Assembly: GCF_029633865.1 (NCBI RefSeq) | Contig: NC_079214.1 | Span: 26,641,724 to 26,705,723 of the forward strand | From: Lampris incognitus | Lineage: Eukaryota > Chordata > Actinopteri > Lampriformes > Lampridae | DNA: 64,000 nucleotides | Direction of reading: 5' to 3' | Shown here: piece by piece, positions 42,901 through 54,782 of the stretch | Numbering within the stretch: the first letter of the stretch is position 1 | Layout of the letters: the number at the start of each line of letters is the position of its first letter | Notes under the pieces: generated by a model | The model's database searches: none | The model's input: only the letters and a program-made list of their open reading frames with translations | Told to the model about the DNA's origin: nothing | Made by a program: the position numbers and the translations under genes

Positions 42901-44941
42901 GGGGGGAGGGGGAACTGGGGGTAATAGCGTGATCCTCCCACACGCTACATCCCCCTGGTGAAATTCCTCAATATCAGGTGAAAAAAAGCAGCTGGCGACT
43001 CCACATGTATCGGGGGAGGCATGTGGTAGTCTGCAGCCCTCCCCGGATCAGCAAAGGGGGTGGAGCAGTGACTGGGATGGCTCGGAATAGTGAGGTAATT
43101 GGCCAAGTACAACTGGAAGTAAAGGGGGGGGGGAGTCCAAAAAATATATATATCTGATCATGACTGATGTCAGACACGTGTTCAGTGATTCTGCTGTACA
43201 TTTGATGACACAGTGCATCAGAGAGCTAGAAATGCCTGACATCTCCCCTCAGATGACCCAGAGAGCTTCCGCCAAGTGGATGGCACCCCACTGACAGCGG
43301 AGGACATCGTCCAAAAGATTGCCAACAAGATCTACGAGGAGGATGATAGAGGAGTGTTTGATAGGATCGTCTCAAAACTTCTCAAATTGGGACTGGTAGG
43401 TTCTGCCTGGATGGCTTTTGAGTTTGCATGCTATATCACTTTGCTCAGTGGGAACTCCCTCGTGCAAATTATTTACCAGTATACAGGGAAAAAATATTCA
43501 GCCCTGAAAAATCTTCTTGCAGTTCTCTAAGTAGTAAGTAGATATTACGCCTCGGTACCATTCTTTTTGTCTGGAGTGGATTTCTCTGTAACAGCAGTGT
43601 ACTTGCTGGATTCAGTCAGTACATATTATTCTACCATGCCTAATCACTGTACTTAAGCCTATAATAACTCATGACTTAAGAGACAGCATTGGAAATAGTT
43701 TAAAGACACCCCCTTCTTTCTCCCTCTCTTTGTGTAGATCACAGAGAGTCAGGCTGATACTCTGGAGTATCAGGTGGCTGAAGCTCTGCAGGATCTTATC
43801 ACTAAAAATGCCAAGAACAACGAAATTGAAGATCTGGAGGGGGACTATCCAGCTATCAGGGGAGAGCAGGATGACAGACAAGATGACAACACGGTATAAT
43901 CTGCAGTAAACCTTTAAAGACAATGACAATAATGATGACAATACTCACCAATGGTCTCTAATGTTCAGGACATGTCACAGTCACCCAGGCGCCGATACGA
44001 TGATGATAATGAGGAAGATGACGATGAGGAGGAGGAGGAAGATCAGACTGAGGAAGATGTGGACAGGGATGTGGACGAGGAGGGGGATGACACAGTGGAC
44101 AACACCTGGGACAGAGGCACTGAGGAGGGCAACGAGGTGGGCCCCAAGGATGGCCTCCAGGACCTGCAGTACTTCCCCAATTTCTACCGTCTGCTCAGAA
44201 GCCTCGATTCAGGTAGCCACACACACACACACACTCAAATTGTAGTGACATTAGCAAACATGATGAACTCGGAGCTATGATCATGATTTTTATGGCCATG
44301 TCTTCTCTCCATTGACCTGTGGATCCAGATAGATCAGGAAGGGGGCAGGAAAGGTTATTTTCAGGACCGTATGATGGGATGGATGAGTCATGGCTTTGTT
44401 CTGCCTGCCCCCCACCTTGACCCCATGCCTGTATTTCCCTGAAAACTCCTAACAAACTGCAGATGAACAAATTGTGCACGCACATGCACAGGCAGTCACA
44501 TGTTTACAACCACGTATATACACACCCATGTTACACATTCATGCTTCCATTAAAAGTTACAACTATTCACAACCTGAATTATCATGAAACATCTTGCACA
44601 ATTGTAACTGATAACCACAAACTGAGTGTCAGTGGAAAACATTGATTCTGTGTATTGATGTATGTGAGTCTGATTAAATCCCTGTGGTTTGGTGCTGTAG
44701 ATCAAGACGCCCAGGAGAGAGAGACATTGATAACTATCATGAAGACCCTGATTGACTTCGTGAAGATGATGGTGAAATATGGCACCATCACACCGGAAGA
44801 GGGAGTCTCTTATCTGGGTAAGCCTGAAAAAAGCAACCCTGTTTTTTTGTGGATGGGTAAATTCAATACCTGTATTTGAGGCGAGCATGTTGTAGGCACC
44901 AAAACCCTTGAAGACTTCATAGCCCTGTTTTTATATGTATT

Positions 44942-44987
<46 letters not shown>

Positions 44988-47900
44988 CACACGCATGAGT
45001 GTGTGTAATGAGCATGAATGAATAGACTCGCTAGCTGGTTGGCTAACAGGTCAGACCCTTTATTTGACTGGTTAGCGCAGTTGCCCATGGTGCGGGTGAC
45101 CCAGGTTCGCTTCCCGGCTGCGGCAGATTCCCGGCTGCCCCCTGAATTCGCTACATTGGTGTCAGAAGTGGAACGGTGAGACCGTGAGGCCATCGGAAGC
45201 GCGTGTGCCCAGAGGCATGATGGAGCTGGTATGCTGAAGCACGGGGACGCGGTTCCCGAAGGAGGGGGGTAGTGTAACGATCATGAATGAGTAGACACGC
45301 AAGCTGGTTGACTAACGGGTCAGACCCTTTAGTCGACTGGCATGGTTAACGTAGTTGCCCATGGTGCGGGAGACCTAGGTTCGCGTCCTGGCTGCGGTGG
45401 TTCCCAGCTACCCCTGAATTCGCTACATGTGCATAGCTACGTGTCTGTGTCTGTGTTAAACATATGCCCTTTTTGTGCACAGCTAAGCGTGTGTCTCTTA
45501 TCGACCATTGTGAATGCTGTTCAACTACACTGATTCTTATGTAATTGACATCTCATCAGCAGCTAGTCAGAAGGTCAGCCACAAATGTCAACTTTCCCTC
45601 TGAGTCCCAAGAACCACCGGACACTATCTTTCTCCATCCAAAGGACTTTCCCCTCTATGATGCGAATGAATTAGAAGCCCCAGCTCTTCCCTAGCCAAGA
45701 GCTGACTATATTCTATTTCATGGTCAACCTAGATACCTCGTTATCAATAGAGGAAACGTCCAAAAGTGGTGGTTGTGCATCGTGCATAGTCAACCACAGT
45801 AACACTGATATAGTATATAGTAAATTATAGGCTGATATATGTAGACTGTAGCAGTACAGTACTCCTTCAGATGACCCCTGGCAGCTATTAGGCTACCTGA
45901 CTGTGCTGTTATACCTGAGCAAATGACCACCTCCACATTATTTATGTCCACTGCTCAAACAAACAGTACACAATAGGACAAAAAAAAAACAAGCACACAG
46001 CGAGGGTAAAGGCATATACGCATACACAAATTGGGGGTTTCCTGGGCAACTGTTTGACTTTGTGTATAGGTTGTGGGGAGATAATGGGATGGAAAAACAT
46101 TGTGTCCTAGCAACAAGTTATTGTTTCTTCCTACTGGCCCAGCGGGCGGAAATGAGTCATCGAGGTATACAAATGTCAGTCACGCAGCTGTCAGTTGAAG
46201 GTAATCTGCCACAGGGAGATAAAGGCTAAGAGGGGGGGGGCTGTGGTGCATCCTGCGGGGGTGGAAAGGGAAAAGATATAGAGAGGAAAGGATGGGAGGG
46301 AAGGGTAGGAGGAGACCGTTGTGTGGGCAGAAACGTCAATTGAGATAACGGGTATGAGTGTGCTACAGGTGGAAGTCCATAGACAGGAGGTGGTAGATAG
46401 TGTATATATATATATATAGAGAGAGAGATGCAAGTTGTTGGAAAGGACCAGTCGAGAAGGGTCGAGAGAGAGATGAAAGAAATGAGAAAGCAATATTTAC
46501 ATCATCAGGTCGTAATTATCATCAGGCTATCCCAACCTAACTCTCTTCATCCCCCACAAAAACACTGTTCTGCTTTCAAATAGTCAAGCTGCTCTCACAG
46601 GGTGATTGTCTGTTATATAACCAGACATTCTAATGTAAAAATGGCCTTGTTTCCTCACCAACAGAGAACCTTGATGCCATGATAGCCATGCAGACCAAGA
46701 ACAAACTGGGCAAGTCTCTGGGTGCTTCTGACGTCATTGGAAACACTGGTAAATGTAAACAAGTAAACCCAATATAGTAGATGAGATAAGATTATATTAG
46801 ATTCGATGAAGCTATCCCCACAGGCAATTTGGGTCATTACACCAGCAACAAGTAGGATATAGACTGTTATAAAATAATATAATATATATGAAAGCTAATA
46901 CAGCAAATTAAACCTACTGAAGATAAAGAATGATGAAAAAAAAACATTGATATTGTATCATTGTCCATACACTGACTATTGACATATTTACAAGTTTTAG
47001 CAAATGTTTGTGATTTACAGAAACACATACAAAAAAAAATATATATATATATGTAAGGGTTTTGTAAAAAGTGCATTGTTGGCTTTCCACTTTATTAGAT
47101 TTACAGAGCAGATGCCGAAGTGTGCAATGGCAGCTGTTGACACTCAGATACTCTACAATGAGAATTGTGTTCAGAAATATCTCTAGAAATAAAAAGAAAA
47201 AAAACATGCATTGATAGTTAGGTGCGTTTCAAACAAAAATGGACTCTCCATCTAAAAAAAAAATCCCAAGAACAAAATTAATAAAGACTGCTTTACAGTG
47301 CATTTAGCATGTATGCCCCAGCAAAAAAAAAAAAAAATTGCCTGTATCCAAGGTTGGGTGACCTGTTTTCTTTTCTCATTTCGTCTCTCTGCTGTGTCCT
47401 CGCTCGCTCTAGGAAAGAATGCAGATGAGGACGACAACACCAAGGCCGAGGCAGCCAAGATGCAGAAGGAGTATGAGAACCTTAAAGACTCAACCAAGGA
47501 GGATCAGCCGCCAACTGAGACCAGTCAGTCCATTACCACTTCTCACCAGTAGAGCCAACTGTCTCTCCCAAACATCTGGGACAGAAAGTCAACAGACAGG
47601 ATTCGTGATTATCTTTTTGCTAGTTGGGTTAGCTCGTTTGGTGAAATGAATGCAGCCTGACAAAATTTTAATATTAGCAAAAACTACAAACTTTGTGCCT
47701 CACCAGGAAACGGCCTCGATGTTTTGTATTCTGTTTTCACTGCTTTGTTTTGTGTCAAAAAAATTTTCAAATAAATGAATCATGGCAACTCTCAAATATA
47801 GCACATCCACACTACATTGGCTCTATAAAGCTAAAACGTTTTCTTTTCTCTATTTCAATGAACAGTCAAGAAAGTAGGTTTAAATGGGATGGTTACGCAT

Positions 47901-49603
47901 TGCGGGGCTGGGAGGAAGACGGCAGGACAGTGTAGCTAAAGCTGGTCACAGTTCAGTCCCCGCCCCTTCCTGAACTAGGCCAGTCCAATAACACTGAAAG
48001 GAAAGCCTGTAACAGCTGCCGTAGCAACCCCTGTCTCCGCCCTCTACTGTACTCCCTCATGGGCTTAATCCAAGCACACAAGCACACAGAAATATTAAAG
48101 CAAACACAAAGAGAGCAGATTTGCATCAGTACATCATTTTCCACAGGAAATGAAGTAAATTATAAGGCCTCCACAAACTTATCTCTATGTAACAGGAAGC
48201 AATAAGTTTTGCTAATATTTATTTAATAAAGGAAAAAGTCCTATACAATTAACCCTGGGGAATCTAATCATCTATAACCAATAGGGAAGTGATAATCTAA
48301 TCTAGATTGGTAAATAATGGAAATTTTAATCTCAGGCTACAGCAACAGCACATCTCTATGTACTACGGGCACACACATTTATTAACATTTCCTCTGCCAG
48401 AGCCAGCACAAAATGAATTTGGGCATTTAAAAATGCACAGATAACCCAGTGTGAATACATAAACCCAGCTACTATTTAATTTCAGTTGTTAATGAGTTGG
48501 AGGGAAAAAATCCACTGTAGGCGTCTTCCTTTTGGAATGATTTATCAAAGTCAACAAAGACTAAAAAAGGGATAAGTCATTATTAGTCTTTGGCTTACAC
48601 TTTAGTGGAAATCATTTGATGAAAATCGCCAGAGGATCATTAAAAGACTAGCGGGAAATGAGATGATGTTCTATTTTTTTTTTTTTTATTTTATTATCTT
48701 TGAATTTGCGGTAACTCATAACAGACCTCAGCTGGACCTCATAATTTTTTGCTCTTTTCCCAACTCCAGATCAACCGGGCAGGTCAGAGACTTATTTGGA
48801 GGCCATCAGGAAGAACATTGAATGGCTCAAGAAACACAACAAAGAGGAAGGCAAAGATGGTGAGATACCAATATCCCTGTTATAGCATGAAAAGGAGAGG
48901 ATGAAGGATATTACAAAGGCTGCGGTGCCACTGGCCCCCATCCCCCTCAGTTGAAAGAGTTAGACTAGAGAGAAAACGCTGTCTCCTTTAGAAATATGAA
49001 TTCCACGGGACATTTCCATCACAACCAGTTGCCCCCAGCACTCTCCACACAAATCTGTTTATGTTTGATTCTAACCACAAAAGCATTTTTAATAAGCAAA
49101 TGTGCCCATATGCAAGTAGCGTCTCCTCGCTGGAGTGTGGCGGGTCACAGTTGGGTCTAAGACCCAACTGTGAGGAAATTAAGGCTTCTTTTGTTTGACC
49201 GGATTTGCAATTAAAATCATGTGAGAGGCGAACGCAGAAAGAGGCTTTTCTCCCCAAGCCTCATGAATATAGATGAGTCCTGATGAGCCTTGTCCTAATT
49301 ACTCTGATAAACTATAGCTCCCCAGTGTGCAGACAAAAATCCTATTCGTATCATCCTTCCTACCTGCAACAGACGTGTGTCTCAGCATTTGTGTGTGTGT
49401 GTGTGTGGTTGTTGCTGTGTTTGTGTCTCCATAAGTGGTCTGTGTTCATGATTTCATGCTTGCATGCACGTGAGTTTGTGTACAAAGGAGAATGAGTCGT
49501 GATTATTGAACCTGAGTGCATCATTAGCACTTCAATAGCAAAAATCCACAAAGCCCAAAAGAATAGACCCCTCTCTGTCATCCTCTCTCATTGGCTCTCA
49601 GCA

Positions 49604-49672
<69 letters not shown>

Positions 49673-52160
49673 ATATTTTTGTCTTGATTTGTCTTGATGG
49701 TGCTGACTAACTGCTAATCTAACTGTCGGTACTGATAATGATGTGCACAGAAAGTGAAAACTCAATCTCCATATGGTGTTGCAAGAACTGGCAGTTTCAC
49801 ACACATCGCTTCAATACTAACACACAACATTAATCACACACTAAAGGCAATTCTGAAGAGGTGAGTTTTGATTAATGATGTGAACATGGACAAATCGGTG
49901 CAGTCTCTGATGTGCTTGGGGAGGGGGTTCCAGAGGGAGGGAGCAGCTATGGTGAAGGCTCTGACGCCCCAGGTCCAGTATTTAGTCCTGTGTGGTGGAG
50001 AAAGGAAGTTGGCATCGCAGGAGCGAAGATTGCAGGAAGGAGTATGGTAGTGGAGTAGGTCGGTGTGGTAGGAGGGGGTCTAGCTATGGAGGGCTTTGTG
50101 AGTGAGGAGAAGGACTTTGAATTGGATCCATTGTGGGACGGAGCCAGTGGAGGTTCTGGAGGACAGGGGTGATGTGGTCACCAGAGCGGGAGAGGGTGGG
50201 CAGGTGGGCAGTAGAGTTTTGGGTGTACTGGAGTTTGTTTAGGACTTTGGATGATGAGCTGCAGCAGAGAAGGCGAGTGATGGGCGGAGAGGAGCTATGT
50301 TTTTGGGTGGGAAAAAGGCATTTGTGGTGATTTGATTGACGTGGTGTTCAAAGGAGAGGTTGCTGTCAAAAATGATGCTGAGGCTGCAGATGAGTGGGGA
50401 GAGAAACAGAGTGGTGTTATCGATGATTAGGCAGAAGTTGTGAGTGGTTTGGATAAGGGAATTGGGACCGATGATGAAGTGGTAGGCGCGAGCTAATCGG
50501 CTCTGCACAGTAGAGCATCAATGCCCAGCGGTGGTTAATTAAGTGGAAGAGTATGAAATGTTAATGAGTTAAGGCTATTCAGCTCATCCATCCACTGTTG
50601 ATGACCAAAAGTAGAACAGCTCAGAAAAAAAATAGAAATTGCATAGCCAATTGAGATTGAAAATGGCTTTGAATCTTCACTGAGGATGGATCAATAAGGG
50701 GATTCACCCAGCTGGTGAGTAAGCAAAAAGCTCACTGGAGAACAGGGCCAAGCAGACAAACACAAAGTCTGACCCGGATTCCTCTGCAGGCCCCAAAAAT
50801 GCCTAACATGGAGGGTATGTAGCGCTGCTGTCTACATACCCATATGAGTTGGCTGGGATACCGAAGAGGAGCAGGGTGGGATGGGGGCACAGGGGGGTGA
50901 CAGGGAGAGGGAAGGAGGCATTGTATTCCTTAGAGATCCTGCCTGTCCTGCATTTATCCAGGCCACATCATTAGCATTCAAGTGTACAGGCAGCTGTCTG
51001 GGAAAATGGGGCCTCCCTGCCTGACTGTTAGTGATGTGGGGAGAGGAGACAGATAAAAGTTTCAGAATAAACAAATTCAGACTGGCAGACATCCGCACAA
51101 AAGCACACACACAAACACATGCATGCACGCGCGCATGCGTGCTCACATGCACACACATACGGTATCAAGGCCATGTGAACTTCATTTAGAGTTTGTGAAA
51201 AAAGCCAGATTGTGTAAATTGTGGTCACTCTCATTCAGATGTTATAACACCACAGCCACCCAGATTTTTTTCGGCAAGAGTGTTCTTTATTCTCCCTGGG
51301 AGGATATCTTATTTATGTATCACATCACATAAAAAGGGGTGGCACAGTGGTTAGAGCGGTCACCTCACAGCCAGAAGGTGCTGGGTTCGAGCCCCGGGGT
51401 AGTTCAACCTTGGGGGTCATCCTCTGTGTGGAGTTCCCATGTTCTCCCCGTGTCTGCGTGGGTTTCCTCTGGGTGCGCCGGTTTCCTCCCACTGTCCAAA
51501 GACATGTAGGTCAGGTGAATCAGCCATACTAAATTGTCCCTAGGTGTGAATGCGTCGGCCCTGTGATCGACTGGTGGCCTGTCCAGGGTGTCTCCCCACC
51601 TACCGCCCAGTGACTGCTGGGATAGGCTCCAGCATCCCGCGACCTGACTTCGGATAAGCGGCTTGGGTAATGGATGGATGGATCACATAAAAAAGATATT
51701 TGGCCCTGAACTATTTTTTTTTTTGCCATTGAAGTAGTTTTAAAGGCCCCAAACTGCTCCATGTCCCTGGAACAGGTCTCTTGGTGAAAGTGGTTATTAC
51801 ATGATACACCGAGATGTCTAGATCTGGAGTCTGTGCATGCTGTTCTACCTTACTTATCATTATCATCATCATCTTTTTTTCCTTCTTCTTCTTGTTCTTC
51901 TTTTTCGGCTTATTCCCTGTTTCTCAGGGGTCCAGCCTTCTCCTTCTTTCTCCCACGCTATTTTCTCATCTCCCTTTAACATCTTTAATGTTCTAGTTTC
52001 TATATATCTTTCCCTCTCTCTATCACTCGTGCTCTCAGGAAAAGCACAGCTGGAGGATAACAAAAGCTTTCGCCACCTAATAACAGCGTCATAGAAACAG
52101 AGTGGGCAACAGTCCATTTATTATGTTTACAAGAGCCTTCCATTAGTGCAAACTCAGTGG

Positions 52161-52200
<40 letters not shown>

Positions 52201-52213
52201 CGCGCGCAGCCGT

Positions 52214-52264
<51 letters not shown>

Positions 52265-53805
52265 CGCGCATGCACACGTGCACATGTGCAGCCATGTGTG
52301 CATTGTTGTGCACACCTACTACCTGCATACCTTAACCAGAGGAACAGATGGAGGTTGTGGACCCATCCTAGTCTTGTATCAGGACTCATTATATAGATGC
52401 AAGTGAGAATAGTGCTGACTCCAGAAACATCCTCTTAAAAGCCCACATACCTCATCTTTGCCACCGTCTAGCTGCATTTCAACAAAATCGAAGTGTTAGA
52501 GTAATGAGGTTGAACTGGGTTTGCTACCAAAACACTGAACATTTGGATGGATCTAGGCCTGCTGCCAGATTGTCCAGAGGGTGCAGAGCTGTATTATTTT
52601 GGCTGTCCTCACAACATCAACTGCCCCCGCCCCCCCGCCCACCTACTTCAAAGCAGCAGGGACTGAAGCAGCAGATGTATTCCTGCTCTCAGAGAGACTC
52701 TTTTTTTTCCCTTCTTCTTTTTACTGTGATTGATAATACGGGAGATTAGAGTGTGAATCACCGGATAAAAATACATCCTACTGCCACTGCCTTGAAACGG
52801 CATTTAGAGCGCCACAAGCATCCACGATTTGACAGATGTCAGGATGGAACAGAACCGTCAGATGGGACTTTGTGAGGGGAGGGAGATTGATTTGACAGAC
52901 AGCCAACAATGACCAGGTTTTTGTAGAAGAACATGGGCAGCAATATGCTACTGGCTAGTTTATATTTAATGTTAGAGGATCACTCATCTTCTCCCAGTCT
53001 CGCTCCCAATTCACTGGACATTTTTGTCGGTGTACACCCGCGAGCACATGATGACGTTACTGAAAAATTATCGTGTTTGCCACGAGAGAAAATCAATGCT
53101 TGGGCGTCCGGGTGGCATGGCGGTGTATTCAATTGCCTCCCAACACGGGGATCGGCGGTTTGAATCCCCGTGTTACCTCCGGCTTGGTCGGGTGTCCCTA
53201 TATGCACAATTGGCCATTTCTGCGGGTGGGAAGCCGGATGTGGGTATGTGTCCTGGTTGCTGCACTAGCGCCTCCTCTGGTCGGTCAGAGTGCCTGTTTG
53301 GGGGGGAGGGGGAACTAGGGGGAATAGCGTGATCCTCCTACGCGCCATGTCCCGCTGGTGAAATTCCTCTCAGTCAGGTGAAAAGAAGCAGCTTGCGCTC
53401 TACGTGTATCGGAGGAGGCATGTGGTAGTCTGCAGCCCTCCCTGGATCGGCAGAGGGGTTGGAGCACTGACCAGGATGGCTCGGAAGAGTGGGGTAATTG
53501 GGTGTCCCATCTCAACACCAGGGGCTTTAAGGTTCAGACATGTCTGATGCATTTATGAGCAATGTTCACTGCAGACTTAAACCATTTTGGCCATGCGACC
53601 TCCTTTTGCAGCTAGCATGTTCAGAGACGTTGTGCTCCGTAACCGCAAGACAATAACCGATTTACTTTCTGCATCTGACAATACAGATTATGACTTGTCC
53701 AAGCTGAAGGACTTTATGGACCAGCAGGTGGACTCGTACATTGAGAAGGGCATTATTGCCAAGGATGAAGGCGAGACCATCAAGAGGATCTACAGCAGCT
53801 TGTAA
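39822..53805 (+). CDS. scg3: Secretogranin III, complete, 12 coding exons
   Basis: Exons at 39822-39924, 40438-40490, 40648-40690, 40889-41125, 43253-43395, 43738-43893, 43969-44212, 44701-44817, 46665-46748, 47413-47523, 48770-48859 and 53687-53805 join in frame to 1500 nt (499 residues; human SCG3 has 468). All introns are GT-AG. The product starts with a signal peptide ([18 protein letters not shown], cut before FPTP). The best-conserved parts are [12 protein letters not shown]-like [70 protein letters not shown] and the C-terminus [14 protein letters not shown]3 sits in secretory granule membranes of neuroendocrine cells, binding cholesterol and chromogranin A (family knowledge). Exon 7 carries a long acidic run. 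Introns hold a SINE-A copy, the TRIM and other repeats. Confidence 0.96.
40438..40490 (+). CDS. scg3: scg3 exon 2
   Basis: [17 protein letters not shown], matching human SLHNRELSAERPLNEQ. Acceptor catgtag, donor cag|gtaagc. Confidence 0.9.
40648..40690 (+). CDS. scg3: scg3 exon 3 (43-nt microexon-size)
   Basis: [14 protein letters not shown], donor gcag|gtaaga, phase 1. The start IAEA matches human IAEAEE. Confidence 0.88.
40889..41125 (+). CDS. scg3: scg3 exon 4
   Basis: Residues about 67-145. It carries [20 protein letters not shown], the counterpart of human DSTKNRKLIDDYDSTKSGLD. A dibasic RR may be a convertase site. Confidence 0.92.
42705..43154 (+). mobile_element. tRNA-derived SINE (SINE-A) in scg3 intron 4
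   Basis: Complete copy from ggcatccgattagcatagtg, with B-box GGTTCAAATCC near 42759, to an A-rich tail. TGATCAT flanks both ends (42698-42704 and 43155-43161). It ends 98 bp before exon 5. Confidence 0.88.
43253..43395 (+). CDS. scg3: scg3 exon 5
   Basis: [20 protein letters not shown], then [13 protein letters not shown]. Acceptor cccctcag, donor actg|gtaggt. Confidence 0.94.
43738..43893 (+). CDS. scg3: scg3 exon 6
   Basis: [20 protein letters not shown] begins a 52-codon, phase-0 exon. Acceptor tgtgtag, donor acg|gtataa (weak). Confidence 0.92.
43969..44212 (+). CDS. scg3: scg3 exon 7 with long acidic run
   Basis: After [13 protein letters not shown] the exon encodes a run of Asp and Glu over about 30 residues (about 256-287 of the protein). 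It ends in [16 protein letters not shown], matching human [16 protein letters not shown]. The fish segment is longer and more acidic than the human one. Confidence 0.92.
44701..44817 (+). CDS. scg3: scg3 exon 8
   Basis: [20 protein letters not shown], then [18 protein letters not shown]. Donor ctgg|gtaagc, phase 1. Most conserved exon. Confidence 0.95.
44945..44984. repeat. (GT)20 microsatellite in scg3 intron 8
   Basis: Directly left of the TRIM. Confidence 0.97.
45004..45427 (+). mobile_element. TRIM: miniature non-coding LTR retrotransposon with tRNA-like sequence in its LTRs
   Basis: LTR1 (45004-45155, 152 bp) and LTR2 (45273-45427, 155 bp) both start TGTAA and end GAATTCGCTACA; they are roughly 85% alike. 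The 117-bp interior starts with TTGGTGTCAGAAGTGG, a primer-binding site like that of gypsy-2 (TGGTGTCAGAATAG) and gypsy-1 (TGGTGCCAGAAG). It ends with a polypurine tract, GAAGGAGGGGGGTAG, directly before LTR2. TGTG flanks both sides, which is weak because it lies next to a GT repeat. Each LTR holds an A-box-like motif (TAGTCGACTGG at 45330-45340 in LTR2) and a B-box-like GGTTCGCTTCC (45104-45114) or GGTTCGCGTCC (45378-45388), spaced as in a tRNA. No coding capacity. Confidence 0.78.
45428..46664. other. scg3 intron 8, rest
   Basis: No gene or further repeat recognised, except (TA)n at about 46402-46418 and a G-run near 46231-46240. Confidence 0.5.
46665..46748 (+). CDS. scg3: scg3 exon 9
   Basis: [20 protein letters not shown], matching human ENLDEMIALQTKNKLEKNAT. 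Donor actg|gtaaat. Confidence 0.93.
47413..47523 (+). CDS. scg3: scg3 exon 10
   Basis: [20 protein letters not shown], then [16 protein letters not shown]. The donor cca|gtcagt is weak but gives the phase 1 needed by exon 11. If not spliced, the frame reads on for ten codons (SQSITTSHQ) to a stop at 47550-47552. Confidence 0.85.
48770..48859 (+). CDS. scg3: scg3 exon 11
   Basis: [20 protein letters not shown], matching human [20 protein letters not shown]. Acceptor aactccag, donor gatg|gtgaga. Confidence 0.94.
49608..49670. repeat. (TG)31 microsatellite in scg3 intron 11
   Basis: Uninterrupted TG run. Confidence 0.97.
49856..50510 (-). mobile_element. Degenerate L2-like LINE fragment
   Basis: The minus strand near 50470-50240 reads [20 protein letters not shown], then [20 protein letters not shown] and [19 protein letters not shown], the region after the catalytic reverse transcriptase motifs in L2/CR1-like ORF2. 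The left part (49856-50240) carries the following C-terminal stretch in other frames. Stops and shifts are frequent. Confidence 0.7.
51337..51684 (+). mobile_element. SINE-B copy, near full length, in scg3 intron 11
   Basis: Head gggtggcacagtggttagag and B-box GGTTCGAGCCC near 51386; tail gcttgggtaatggatggatg. Confidence 0.92.
52164..52266. repeat. Alternating purine-pyrimidine tract: (TG)n(CG)n(TG)n(CG)n
   Basis: TG runs at about 52164-52190 and 52211-52258 alternate with CG runs at about 52191-52207 and 52258-52266. Such sequence readily forms Z-DNA in vitro. Confidence 0.93.
53102..53503 (+). mobile_element. tRNA-derived SINE (SINE-A), 3'-shortened, 184 bp before scg3 exon 12
   Basis: Head gggcgtccgggtggcatggc; B-box GGTTTGAATCC; the copy breaks off at ggaagagtggggtaattggg. 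Confidence 0.88.
53687..53805 (+). CDS. scg3: scg3 exon 12 (terminal coding exon)
   Basis: [20 protein letters not shown], then [11 protein letters not shown] and stop TAA. An upstream in-frame Met at 53587 belongs to the intron. Confidence 0.94.
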
Positions 53806-54640
53806 TCCATCTGCACTCAGCATCTCTCAACAACCTCTGGCCTCTCACATGGAACTGAATTTGACCCCCAAATCTCTCAGAGTAGCTTGAATTTCATGTT
53901 TATCTCCCATAGCAACAAAGCAAAGTATGTACTTTTTATGTATTCAAAATCTTAGGGACTATTTTTTATCATCTACGAAATTCCCTGAATGTATATTATG
54001 GAGGAATACAATAGTATGTACTCTGTGAATCATAAAGTATGATTATTAACAGCGACCAAACTGATTAGTAAGCAGTCTTCACAGTGAGATAACTCGGTAA
54101 GTGACCAGTGTCTTTGAGAGAGAAATCCACCAAGTATGTTATCTAACCCATACACACACATAACTGATGGCATTTATTACCGTAAGGACTGAAACTTGAC
54201 CCCTGTTGGAACGGATGCTGAGAATGGGAGTACAATACTGTAGCATTTACTACTGTTGGAAAAACATTTCTGCAAGAAAATACACACACATATATACATA
54301 TACATATATTACATTACATCCTGTTCCTGTCTTAGCCTATTTTATGTTTCCAGTATACATGTAAGATCTTAATGCATTCTTGCTTTCGACTCTACCAAAA
54401 ATATATCTGTTCAGTATCATGTCAGTGCCCTGTATCCTCTTTTCCTGTTTTTCTGCTGTAATTTATTTGGAACCCGCTAGCAGGTGATGATGGTATCATT
54501 TCCCTCTACAGTACATGTTTCAGTATATAAAGCATTTACATGTCTTTAGAGACGCAAAATGAAGTATTTTTAAATGTAAATATTTGATTTTTTTTCCTAA
54601 AATGTAAAAGCAATTAAAAAATTTTGTCTTTTAATTTACC
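53806..54640 (+). other. scg3: Putative scg3 3' UTR
   Basis: AT-rich sequence after the stop. The poly(A) signal ATTAAA lies at 54613-54618 and follows a stretch with several AT-rich elements. Confidence 0.55.
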
Positions 54641-54782
54641 TGTGTACTCGACTTGTGAAGGGGCATTAAAACCGGGGCTGATGCCACCTTTCTCTTCAAC
54701 CGCACATTTACACCTCCAATTCAGTGACGGAGGAAAAAAAAAACAAACACACAAAACTGGTCAAGTCTGCTTTAAATATATA

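Noticed and set aside
53587-53686. Start of a separate small protein at 53587
   Set aside because: The frame is the scg3 terminal exon read upstream through its acceptor.
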